This document shows positions 1-7,216 of a stretch of DNA of 64,000 nucleotides, piece after piece. Source of the DNA: JAHDDW01 sp964648795 (GTDB lineage: Bacteria; Actinomycetota; Acidimicrobiia; Acidimicrobiales; SZUA-35). The translations under genes were made by a program, and so were the position numbers. The DNA lies in the NCBI GenBank assembly GCA_964648795.1, contig CAZYMB010000008.1, forward strand, positions 23,622-87,621, in the 5' to 3' direction. A model generated the notes under the pieces. It saw nothing but the letters and a program-made list of their open reading frames with translations. It was not told the DNA's origin and made no database searches. Every line of letters starts with the position of its first letter. Positions within the stretch are counted from its first letter, which is position 1.

Positions 1-199
1 CTGTAAGTTCGGTGCTGAGTCTGACCACTACTTGTTGCTCACTCAGCGTCACTAGAAATGAACGGTTGGTGATTCCACTTGCCATAGGTTCAATTTCAGG
101 CGCCAGTCCTTTGTCTAGGGCGGCTTGATTAAGCAGTCCTAGAACGCGGCCCCGGTCTGCAGCAGATATCTCTTTGTCTGTATTTCCAGTCGAGGTCAT
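1..199 (-). CDS. Partial aminoglycoside/choline kinase-like phosphotransferase (N-terminus only)
   Basis: The reverse strand opens with an ATG and reads through the window edge for 66 codons without a stop. The visible residues end in SGITNRSFLVTLSEQQVVVRL-like sequence, that is a glycine-rich 'GxTNRxF' loop followed by a beta strand. This is how the nucleotide-binding lobe of the APH/choline-ethanolamine kinase family begins. The catalytic Brenner motif (HxDxxxxN) would lie outside the window, so the substrate cannot be assigned. No clear Shine-Dalgarno sequence precedes the ATG. The gene is divergent from the tRNA-Leu region to its right. The call is inferred from one short motif and is moderate at best. 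Confidence 0.55.
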   Translation of the reverse strand, partial: MTSTGNTDKEISAADRGRVLGLLNQAALDKGLAPEIEPMASGITNRSFLVTLSEQQVVVRLSTELT

Positions 200-264
200 C
201 GACTAATACTAGTCCTGCTGGAGGAGCGAACCTAAACGGGACTTGCTAGGATTATGAATCGGAG

Positions 265-302
265 AATGCGAAGCATTACTCCAAGGAACCGGCAACGGTT
301 CC
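265..302. other. Two adjacent tight stem-loops upstream of the tRNA-Leu region
   Basis: Two perfect short hairpins lie next to each other: AATGC-gaa-GCATT at 265-277 and GGAACCG-gcaa-CGGTTCC at 285-302. The second has a 7-bp stem closed by a GCAA tetraloop and is followed by CTTT. They sit between the divergent kinase-like gene and a truncated tRNA copy. They could be a structured leader, a processing element or an operator; the sequence does not decide. Confidence 0.4.
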
Positions 303-306
303 CTTT

Positions 307-334
307 GTCGGAGTGGCGGAATTGGCAGACGCGC
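307..334 (+). pseudogene. Truncated 5' copy of tRNA-Leu
   Basis: These 28 bases match the first 28 bases of the intact tRNA-Leu(GAG) that begins 95 bases downstream, and two further matching bases precede each copy. The copy covers the 5' acceptor strand and most of the D arm, then diverges abruptly. No matching 3' acceptor strand (CTCCGAC), T-loop GTTCAA or anticodon stem follows. It is therefore a tRNA fragment and not a second tRNA gene. Confidence 0.75.
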
Positions 335-401
335 CAGATTGATTGTGGGGCCTAGACCCTCATTGAACGAAGTGAAAGATATATTGATCTAACAGCTACT
401 T

Positions 402-488
402 GTCGGAGTGGCGGAATTGGCAGACGCGCTAGCTTGAGGGGCTAGTGACCTAACGGTCGTGGGGGTTCAAGTCCCCCCTCCGACACCA
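402..488 (+). tRNA. tRNA-Leu (anticodon GAG), CCA encoded
   Basis: The acceptor strand GTCGGAG pairs with CTCCGAC, followed by discriminator A and a genomically encoded CCA. The anticodon stem CTAGC/GCTAG encloses the loop TTGAGGG, which gives anticodon GAG. The T arm is GGGGG-TTCAAGT-CCCCC, and a class II long variable arm is present, as expected for leucine tRNA. It serves CTC/CTT codons. The other tRNA-Leu in this window (CAA, reverse strand near 46 kb) does not encode CCA. Confidence 0.95.
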
Positions 489-511
489 TTATTTGGGACT
501 AGGGTTCATCT

Positions 512-1150
512 GTGCAAACTAATACTCATGCTCTAATAGGTTTGGCCGGTTTCTGGCGTAGGTCTCTGCGGGGGTCCGGCTGGGCCTCAGTGGTCGGTGC
601 AGTTCTACCTGATGCGTTTATTGGGGCACTTTTGGCAGTTTCACGAGCCAAGAAGATACCCAATAAACAAATTTGGTCAGAAGAGTACTTTAAGGAGCCT
701 TGGGTTACTAGGGGAGCGATTTCTAACTCTGTTCCTCTGTGGTCTGCATTGTTGCTCGGCGGTACGATACTGAAAGTAGTACATCCAAAGACGGGTGAGC
801 TAGTAACCATTGCTGCAAAGAGCGGTTTAAGTCACCTTGCAATCGATTTTGCTACTCATGCAGACGATGCTCATCAACACTTCTGGCCGATATCGGACTG
901 GAAGTTCAATTCGCCGGTTTCTTATTGGGATGTGCGGCACCATGCAAACTATGTCATGCCTGTCGAAGGCGCGATTGGTCTAGCGGCTATCAAGTCGCTG
1001 TGGCCTAAGACAACCTCAATACTGCAGCGTGGTGGTCTTGTCCTGTTTGGTGCAGCTTCTACTGCACTTGTGCTCGGCCCGGCCATACGGCCCCTAGCAA
1101 CGCGAATATGTCAACCGAAAGATGCCGAAGGACCTTTGGAGTCCAAGTAG
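512..1150 (+). CDS. Membrane protein of the DUF457/YdjM-like type often labelled 'CobQ', copy 1
   Basis: This 212-residue membrane protein starts with MQTNTHALIG (GTG start). It carries conserved His/Asp clusters: THA near the N-terminus, a GAVLPD segment, SHLAIDFATHADDAH in the middle, and SYWDVRHHANY later. This pattern belongs to a family of small membrane proteins related to YdjM/DUF457 putative metal-dependent hydrolases. Family members often carry the label 'cobalamin biosynthesis protein CobQ', but nothing here resembles the glutamine amidotransferase CobQ. Several hydrophobic segments are visible. The next gene is a clear paralog in the same orientation, so this is a tandem duplication just downstream of tRNA-Leu. 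Biochemical function is unknown; the His/Asp clusters suggest metal binding (inference). Confidence 0.75.
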   Translation: MQTNTHALIGLAGFWRRSLRGSGWASVVGAVLPDAFIGALLAVSRAKKIPNKQIWSEEYFKEPWVTRGAISNSVPLWSALLLGGTILKVVHPKTGELVTIAAKSGLSHLAIDFATHADDAHQHFWPISDWKFNSPVSYWDVRHHANYVMPVEGAIGLAAIKSLWPKTTSILQRGGLVLFGAASTALVLGPAIRPLATRICQPKDAEGPLESK

Positions 1151-1198
1151 ACCTAAGCACAGGTTTCGGCCATAGCACCGGAGGCCTAAGATTGGGTT

Positions 1199-1792
1199 GT
1201 GCAGACCACTACACATGCTCTGATTGCCTTAACGGGGTTTCAACGCAAATCTATACCTCGGTCTGGGTGGGCTGCCGTCATTGGTTCGGTACTACCGGAC
1301 GCATTTATTGCAGTCTTCATCCCTGTTACCTTCGCCCGAGGTATATCGGCTCAACAGGCATTCGATGTTGAATTTTTCAATGAGCCTTGGGCAACAATTG
1401 GAGCTATATCCAATTCATTCCCGCTCTGGTCACTCGTTTTAGTTGCCGGGGTTATTCTCAGGAGTCGCAACCCGCAAGCTGGCAAGCTAGTAACAGTCGG
1501 CGCCCTGAGTGGCTTGGCTCACCTAGTCGTTGATTTCTTTACTCACGCAACAGATGCGCACCGGCACTTGTGGCCGATAAGTAATTGGCGCTTTGAGTCA
1601 CCGTTCTCATACTGGGAAGTCGAGCATCACGCTAACTTTGTCATGCCTATCGAAGGAGCTATTGGACTAGTTGCGGTAAAGCTTCTTTGGCCTAGAACTA
1701 CTTCGAAGCTACAGCGTATTGGATTGGTTCTCGTGGGAGTAGTCGCCGTTGGCCTACTGGTTAGCCCGATTGTTAGACTGGCCGACTCCTAG
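1199..1792 (+). CDS. Membrane protein of the DUF457/YdjM-like type, tandem paralog 2
   Basis: This 197-residue paralog of the preceding gene has the same landmarks in the same order: MQTTTHALIALTGF, GSVLPDAF, AHLVVDFFTHATDAHRH, WPISNWRFESPFSYWEVEHHANF and a final hydrophobic segment. The start is GTG and the gap to the previous stop is about 50 bases, so the two may be cotranscribed. The copies share most key residues but differ across the body, so the duplication is not recent. A strong inverted repeat follows the stop. Function is unknown beyond being a probable metal-binding membrane protein. Confidence 0.75.
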   Translation: MQTTTHALIALTGFQRKSIPRSGWAAVIGSVLPDAFIAVFIPVTFARGISAQQAFDVEFFNEPWATIGAISNSFPLWSLVLVAGVILRSRNPQAGKLVTVGALSGLAHLVVDFFTHATDAHRHLWPISNWRFESPFSYWEVEHHANFVMPIEGAIGLVAVKLLWPRTTSKLQRIGLVLVGVVAVGLLVSPIVRLADS

Positions 1793-1824
1793 AAACATCG
1801 TAACTAGAGGAAAAGTAACTGAGA

Positions 1825-1865
1825 TGGGTTTCTCCAGCGTCCCAACCTGATGCCGGAGAAACCCA
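1825..1865. terminator. Strong inverted repeat between convergent genes (probable bidirectional terminator)
   Basis: An 11-bp perfect inverted repeat (TGGGTTTCTCC ... GGAGAAACCCA) with a 19-base loop lies between the end of the tandem membrane-protein genes and the end of the convergent AhpD-like gene. It has no long T run, so intrinsic termination is inferred from position and stem strength. Confidence 0.6.
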
Positions 1866-1876
1866 AACCTTTAGCA

Positions 1877-2437
1877 TTAGACGGTGGTTGGTTTCTCCCA
1901 AGCCTGCGGTGTGAACGCTTCGTCTACTGGCGTGTGTGCGATGTGGTTTGCATAGTTAGAAATTGTTTTCTGCGCTATGCCGAGCACAACATCTAGGACA
2001 GCTTCTCTACTGTAACCTGCGGCAATGAAATCGTTAACTGCTGCATCCACAACAAGCCCGCGATCTCTTACTACCGAGCGTGTGAAGCTGGCAAGCGCAT
2101 TCAACTTAGCATCAGCGATTTGAGTCCCTTGTCGTAGAGCTACGACAACATCTTCTGGAACTCCGCTCATGTTTGAAATAGTTGAATGCGCTGCCATGCA
2201 ATATGTGCACCCGTTCTCAAAGCTTGCTGTCATCAGAACTATCTGCTGTTCGGTTTCGTTAAGACTTGACGTCCCAACAGCTCCGGCAAGGTCCATATAA
2301 CCCTTTAGTGCTGCAGGGCTTTCAGCGAGCATGCCGACAAGATTTGGGACAAAGCCAAACTTCTCATTCACGCCCTTAAGAATTGGCTTTGAATCTTCTG
2401 GAGCGTCTTCTAATGAATAGACTTTGAATTCGGTCAT
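1877..2437 (-). CDS. AhpD-like/carboxymuconolactone decarboxylase family peroxidase
   Basis: The core motif of the AhpD fold is present: an upstream Glu followed by NGCTYCMAAHS, which gives the E-x-C-x2-C-x3-H redox and peroxidase centre. It is followed by an Ala-rich helix and the 'LDVVLGIAQKTISNYANH' segment common in CMD-domain proteins. Length (about 186 residues) fits the family. The ATG beginning MTEFKVYSL is preferred over an upstream in-frame start because AAAGGGA precedes it at good spacing and the upstream extension has no family-like sequence. The role is probably thiol-dependent peroxide detoxification; the electron donor is not visible. The gene stands alone, convergent with the membrane-protein pair. 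Confidence 0.8.
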   Translation of the reverse strand: MTEFKVYSLEDAPEDSKPILKGVNEKFGFVPNLVGMLAESPAALKGYMDLAGAVGTSSLNETEQQIVLMTASFENGCTYCMAAHSTISNMSGVPEDVVVALRQGTQIADAKLNALASFTRSVVRDRGLVVDAAVNDFIAAGYSREAVLDVVLGIAQKTISNYANHIAHTPVDEAFTPQAWEKPTTV

Positions 2438-2662
2438 TGGATCCCTTTCGTGGATTTGATACCACAAGTAACCAACTATGACTGACCCTTTATTCCCTCG
2501 CAATTTGTTTTCGAACTGCTATGGCGGTGGTTGACACTCCTAGACCGGCTGTAGGTCGAGTCTGGGTCGTAAGGCCTATATGGTTAGGAGATTTACACAG
2601 ATTCGTCCTAAAAACTGGGGCTCATGGACCGATGTTTCTATAGGTGATCTTTCCTTGGGAAG

Positions 2663-5350
2663 GTGACTAGAATACAGTTTCGAGCGAACCAGGATTTGGC
2701 GGGCATGCTAAGCAGAATTTCACAATTTTTTGCAAAGACAACACCATTGACTTTGTCTCTTTGGTTCTTTGCTCTGGTATTCGGCATCTTGGCATACACG
2801 ACCTGGCTGCCTCGAGAGAGCTTCCCGGCAATCGAAGTTCCAACTGCAGTTGCTGGCGGACAGTTCTTTGCTCCCGATGGTTCAATACTTTCACCGGATG
2901 AAATAGATGAACTAATACTCCCACTAATCACCGAAATTCAAAACAACCCCGATGTCGAAAGCTTGACATCCATCAGCCGACCAAACTCATTCCAAATGGT
3001 CTTGCAGGCAAGAGATGGGCTTACAGCCGAAGACGCTAGCAATTTCCTGAGCGAAGGATACGATGCAGCTGGGCTAGAAAACTTTGAGTTTCGTTCTAAC
3101 CCTTTTAACATTGCCCTCCTCCTTGGCGAGTTCAACTCTCTAGTCGGCGTACGAGGTACAGCTGACAGTACCCCAATTGAGATTGAAGCAGAGGCGCAGG
3201 TTCTTGTAGATGCAATCTCAGCTAGGCCTGGCGTCCAAAGCGCTGCTGTCGTGCCACTGACAGCAACGGGCCCAGATGAATCTGGAGAACTGGCCACACG
3301 CCAGGTTGCTTTCAACCTGCTAACTGGCCAAGATGGTGCCGATAATAGCTTCAATCAGGCAGGGACTGTTGGCGTTGTTGGTGAAGATGGGGTAGATGCC
3401 ATCGAACTTAGAGACACCGTCCAAATAGCAATAGATGAGGTCAATACTTCTGGGGCCCTCGCAGATGGTTTTGAGACCTTTGTTGCGTTTGACTCAGCTT
3501 CTCAAATCGAAACCGAGATTGGCTCGCTGCAAAGCAACGTAATTTCTGGAATCATCGTCGTCGCAATTGTTGCTCTAATCCTTATAACATGGCGCGCCTC
3601 AATCATCGCAGCTGCCTTTGTCTTTACTGTGATCGCCACTTCGGTTGGTGTTCTGTTTGTCGTTGGAATCACACTCAATACAATCTCACTATTCGGTATT
3701 GTTCTTGCGCTCGGTTTATTCGTCGACGACGCCATAGTTATCTCCGAAGCAATATATAATTTCCGCCTAGCTGATGAGGGCTACCTAAGATCCATTGGCC
3801 GAGCGATCCGCAAGGTTGGGGCTGCAAGTGTTTCCGGAACTTTAACCACAATTCTTGTATTTGTTCCGATGCTGTTCATTTCTGGGACACTCGGTGCCTT
3901 CATTTTCATACTCCCGATTTCGGTGATGATTGCCCTTGGCGTTTCTTTAGTTCTTTCACTCATTTTGATTCCGTTTGCAGGCCGTTTCCTAATCATCCCT
4001 GCCGACACCAAACCAAGTATCAGCGGTCGAATCCAAGAGAAACTAGCTGGTGGCCTTGCATCCCTAATAGGTGGAGGCAAGTTGGGTTTCGTCGGAGCCA
4101 TTGGCGGAATAGCTCTAAGCCTGGGCCTCACGGCCGTTGGCATCGGGGTACTCGCACCACAACTAGCCTTCGATATCTTCCCAGCAGCTAGTGATTCAAT
4201 TGACATCACAGTTGGAATCAGCGACTTTGAAGAAGGCACCACTATTGAAGAAGCAAACGAATTAGTGCTAGAAATCAATCAACGGGCATCCGCTGCACTC
4301 GGCGAAGAACTTCTTAGCGGCTACATTTCTCAAGGAAACACTCGATTGGTTGAGGGTTTCTTTAGAGTCACAGAAATTGGCAGCCGCCCACCGGTCCCAG
4401 AACTAGTTGAAACACTACTAGATCCACTCGAAGAAGAATATGCAGACAGGGCCCGTGTTAATTTCGACAGTCTGTCGGTTGGCCCACCAGCAGATCCATT
4501 CCCATTCAAATTGCAGATATTCGGAGACGATCTTGAAACTCTGCAAACCGCTGCAACAGAAATCGAAGCAGAACTTACTAACCTGACGATCGGCGAAGAC
4601 GACAATGCTTTCATGGTTCTAGAGACTCGTACATCAGGCATCGATACGGTAGCTAGATCCGGTAATGATCGATTCCTTGAAGTCGAGGCACGATTCGACT
4701 TGGCTGTTGCCACCACTACAACTTCTGAAACACGAGATCACCTGCAGGAAATCTTTGACGAAGACGCTCTTGTTGCGTTGGGTCTCGACGAAGACGCTCT
4801 TCAATTTGACTTTGGCCTCGAGTCTGAAAATCAAGAGTCATTCAATTCACTTCCAATAGCATTCGGTGCAGCACTAATCGCAATGGTCTTACTCTTAGCG
4901 GTCCAGTTCAGATCATTCACTCAGTGGGTGCTAGTAATTCTGGCTATTCCATTCTCTTTCTTCGGAGTGTTCGGTGGACTGCTACTAACTGGCCATCCAA
5001 TAAGTTTCTTCGTCATGATCGGCTTCCTCAGCCTTATGGGAATCGCAGTAAACAACACAATCTTATTGGTCGACTTTGCTAACCAAGAGCGTAGCGAAGG
5101 TGCAACTGCTGTTGAAGCTATCCAAGTGGCGGTACGCAGACGTTTCCGTCCACTTGTGGCCACAACGTTTACAACTATTGGTGGACTACTGCCACTTGCA
5201 CTATCAGACCCATTCTGGGAGCCATTGGGCTACACCGTTATCTTCGGTCTAATCTCAAGTACTTTCCTAGTACTTGTGGCCTTCCCTTACTACTACTTAG
5301 GCTTGGAGTGGACAAGAAGCAAGGTGCAAACCCCTTGGCGACGCTACTAG
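2663..5350 (+). CDS. RND-superfamily efflux transporter permease (HAE1-like)
   Basis: This large inner-membrane protein (about 895 residues) has two repeated halves. Each has one N-terminal membrane span, a large extracytoplasmic domain and a block of further spans. The proton-relay Asp pair of transmembrane helix 4 is present in GLFVDDAIVISEA. The equivalent of AcrB Lys940 in the second half is replaced, the local sequence being MGIAVNNTILLVDFAN, as in many RND relatives outside the AcrB subgroup. It is shorter than AcrB (about 1,040 residues). No periplasmic adaptor or outer-membrane channel gene is adjacent. The GTG start has GGAAGG just upstream; an ATG 14 codons later is an alternative. 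Substrate unknown. Confidence 0.85.
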   Translation: MTRIQFRANQDLAGMLSRISQFFAKTTPLTLSLWFFALVFGILAYTTWLPRESFPAIEVPTAVAGGQFFAPDGSILSPDEIDELILPLITEIQNNPDVESLTSISRPNSFQMVLQARDGLTAEDASNFLSEGYDAAGLENFEFRSNPFNIALLLGEFNSLVGVRGTADSTPIEIEAEAQVLVDAISARPGVQSAAVVPLTATGPDESGELATRQVAFNLLTGQDGADNSFNQAGTVGVVGEDGVDAIELRDTVQIAIDEVNTSGALADGFETFVAFDSASQIETEIGSLQSNVISGIIVVAIVALILITWRASIIAAAFVFTVIATSVGVLFVVGITLNTISLFGIVLALGLFVDDAIVISEAIYNFRLADEGYLRSIGRAIRKVGAASVSGTLTTILVFVPMLFISGTLGAFIFILPISVMIALGVSLVLSLILIPFAGRFLIIPADTKPSISGRIQEKLAGGLASLIGGGKLGFVGAIGGIALSLGLTAVGIGVLAPQLAFDIFPAASDSIDITVGISDFEEGTTIEEANELVLEINQRASAALGEELLSGYISQGNTRLVEGFFRVTEIGSRPPVPELVETLLDPLEEEYADRARVNFDSLSVGPPADPFPFKLQIFGDDLETLQTAATEIEAELTNLTIGEDDNAFMVLETRTSGIDTVARSGNDRFLEVEARFDLAVATTTTSETRDHLQEIFDEDALVALGLDEDALQFDFGLESENQESFNSLPIAFGAALIAMVLLLAVQFRSFTQWVLVILAIPFSFFGVFGGLLLTGHPISFFVMIGFLSLMGIAVNNTILLVDFANQERSEGATAVEAIQVAVRRRFRPLVATTFTTIGGLLPLALSDPFWEPLGYTVIFGLISSTFLVLVAFPYYYLGLEWTRSKVQTPWRRY

Positions 5351-5380
5351 CAGATGGCTGTGTCCTATAGTTGAGGCACT

Positions 5381-5782
5381 GTGATAAGCGTTACAAAAGC
5401 ACTGAGCATTGATGAAGAAGAGCTTTCATGGCGTTATAGCACTTCCGGTGGACCTGGTGGCCAGCACGCCAATAGAGCCAAAACCAGAGTTGAATTGACG
5501 TTTTCAATTGTGGATTCAGACTCATTAACAGAACAACAACGCCAACAGCTATCCAAGCGGCTAGGGGCGACAGTCATACTGACAGTAGATGAATCTCGGT
5601 CCCAACATCGCAACAAGCAAATAGCCATGGACAGGTTGGCAGACAAGCTGCGCATAGCTTTACGGCCAGTCAAAAAACGAAAGCCGACAAAGCCTACCAA
5701 AGGCTCTAGAAAGCGAAACCAGAAGGCTAAGCAGCACAGAAGCGAAACAAAGTCCAATCGTAAACCAATCAAAGACTTCTAG
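5381..5782 (+). CDS. arfB: Peptidyl-tRNA hydrolase ArfB-like (YaeJ family) ribosome rescue factor
   Basis: The protein (133 residues) contains the release-factor GGQ motif in TSGGPGGQHANR, at residues of roughly 22-33. It ends in a long basic tail rich in Lys/Arg (KKRKPTKPTKGSRKRNQKAKQ...). A GGQ domain plus a basic C-terminal tail, without the codon-recognition domains of RF1/RF2, is the diagnostic layout of ArfB. ArfB enters stalled ribosomes and hydrolyses peptidyl-tRNA. The start is GTG, with GAGG upstream. The gene follows the RND transporter by 30 bases and precedes the FAD oxidoreductase by about 75. Confidence 0.9.
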   Translation: MISVTKALSIDEEELSWRYSTSGGPGGQHANRAKTRVELTFSIVDSDSLTEQQRQQLSKRLGATVILTVDESRSQHRNKQIAMDRLADKLRIALRPVKKRKPTKPTKGSRKRNQKAKQHRSETKSNRKPIKDF

Positions 5783-5857
5783 GTCTAGAGCCGTCATATG
5801 CGATAGATTGTCAATACCGTCTGGGGCTAACCAGTTGAACACTTTCTAGGAGAACAA

Positions 5858-7213
5858 ATGAGAGAAGCAGAATTCGTAGTTATTGGTTTAGGCCCAGCAG
5901 GCGAAAACGTTGGCGGCCAGCTCGGCAAAGCTGGCAAAAAAGTCATCGGTATAGAGGCCTCTCTAGTAGGCGGCGAATGTCCTTACTGGGGTTGTGTCCC
6001 ATCGAAGATGGCCATTAGAGCAGCTAACTCTCTAGCAGAGGCGAGTCGGGTTAATGAACTCGCAGGATCTGCAACACCCACTCCAGATTGGGCGCCCGTA
6101 GCAAAACGAATTCGTGAACAAGCTACAGATAACTGGAACGACCAAGTAGCCGTCGACCGCTTCACTGATGCTGGTGGAGAATTTATTCGTGGCCGAGCAA
6201 AGCTAATCGGGCCAGGATTAGTCGAAGTTAACGGAGAAGAAATCACTGCCACTGAGGGCATAATTTTAGCCACAGGTACCATGGCAGCAGTTCCTCCAAT
6301 CGAAGGCCTAGCCGACACACCGTACTGGACCAACCATCACATCATCGAAACAGAAGTTGTCCCATCTAGCTTGGTTGTGCTCGGTGGCGGACCAATCGGT
6401 TTAGAAATGGCACAAGTCATGAGCCGTTTCGGTGCAGATGTTACAGTCATAGAAGGCGCAGACCGTATCCTCACACGTAATGAACCTGAGGCGTCTGAAG
6501 CGCTAACTACTGCATTCGAAGCCGAGAATATCAAAGTGCTCACTGGCCAATTCGCTTCAAGTGTCAGCCACGCAGACAACAGTTTCACAGTTACTTTGGC
6601 CGATGGCACAACTGTTACTGGCGAGAAACTCTTGGTAGCGACAGGTCGAGATCGTCTTCTAAAAGAACTCGGAGTCGATGCTCTCGGTATAGATTCTTCA
6701 ACTACAAGAGCACTAAAGGTAGGGCCAGATCAGAAAGTGCAAGATGGGCTTTGGGCTGTTGGCGATGTTACTGAGACTGGCCTCTTTACCCACATCGCTG
6801 TTCGTCAAGCTTCGATCGCTGCAAACTCAATACTCGGCCAGCCATTTGAACCGATCAAGACCAGTGCAATTTCTGCTGTCACCTTCACCGACCCGGAGGT
6901 AGGTTCTGTAGGACTAACCGAAGCCGAGGCGAAAGAACAAGGTCTCAATGTCAATACAGCAGTTAAGCTAGTGGGCCACACTGCACGTGGCTGGCTACAT
7001 TCTGCTGGAAACGAAGGCGTCATTAAGTTAGTAGTTGACACTGACCGCAATGTACTAGTTGGCGCAACGTCGGCCGGTCCACACGGAGGAGAAGTCTTGG
7101 GTCTTCTCTCACTAGCTGTTCACGCCGAAGTCACAATTGATCAGCTAATGACAATGATTTATGCCTACCCGACGTTCCATAGAGGTATTGAAGACACACT
7201 CGGTGATTTGTAG
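5858..7213 (+). CDS. FAD/NAD(P)-dependent disulfide-type oxidoreductase, MerA/lipoamide dehydrogenase-like
   Basis: The 451-residue protein begins with an FAD-binding Rossmann motif (GLGPAGENVG). The redox disulfide motif follows at Cys41 and Cys46 (GGECPYWGCVPSK), then a second nucleotide-binding motif GGGPIGLEMA, and the conserved GDVT FAD contact near residue 303. The C-terminal interface reads YAYPTFHRG. Where lipoamide dehydrogenase and glutathione reductase carry the catalytic His of HPT, this protein has Tyr, as mercuric reductase does. The MerA vicinal C-terminal cysteines are absent, and so is the heavy-metal-binding N-domain. AGGAG precedes the ATG. A disulfide or small-molecule reductase is likely, with substrate unknown. 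A second, divergent member of the family lies near the right end of the window. Confidence 0.85.
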   Translation: MREAEFVVIGLGPAGENVGGQLGKAGKKVIGIEASLVGGECPYWGCVPSKMAIRAANSLAEASRVNELAGSATPTPDWAPVAKRIREQATDNWNDQVAVDRFTDAGGEFIRGRAKLIGPGLVEVNGEEITATEGIILATGTMAAVPPIEGLADTPYWTNHHIIETEVVPSSLVVLGGGPIGLEMAQVMSRFGADVTVIEGADRILTRNEPEASEALTTAFEAENIKVLTGQFASSVSHADNSFTVTLADGTTVTGEKLLVATGRDRLLKELGVDALGIDSSTTRALKVGPDQKVQDGLWAVGDVTETGLFTHIAVRQASIAANSILGQPFEPIKTSAISAVTFTDPEVGSVGLTEAEAKEQGLNVNTAVKLVGHTARGWLHSAGNEGVIKLVVDTDRNVLVGATSAGPHGGEVLGLLSLAVHAEVTIDQLMTMIYAYPTFHRGIEDTLGDL

Positions 7214-7216
7214 CGA

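Noticed and set aside
307..401. A second complete tRNA-Leu gene
   Set aside because: Only the 5' acceptor strand and D arm are present. There is no anticodon stem, T-loop or 3' acceptor strand that would pair.
512..1792. Cobalamin biosynthesis CobQ assignment
   Set aside because: The proteins are about 200 residues, membrane-embedded and lack glutamine amidotransferase or CobQ motifs; the label would be a carry-over misannotation.
2663..5350. A complete tripartite RND efflux operon
   Set aside because: Neither an adaptor nor an outer-membrane channel gene is adjacent; flanking genes are an AhpD-like protein and ArfB.
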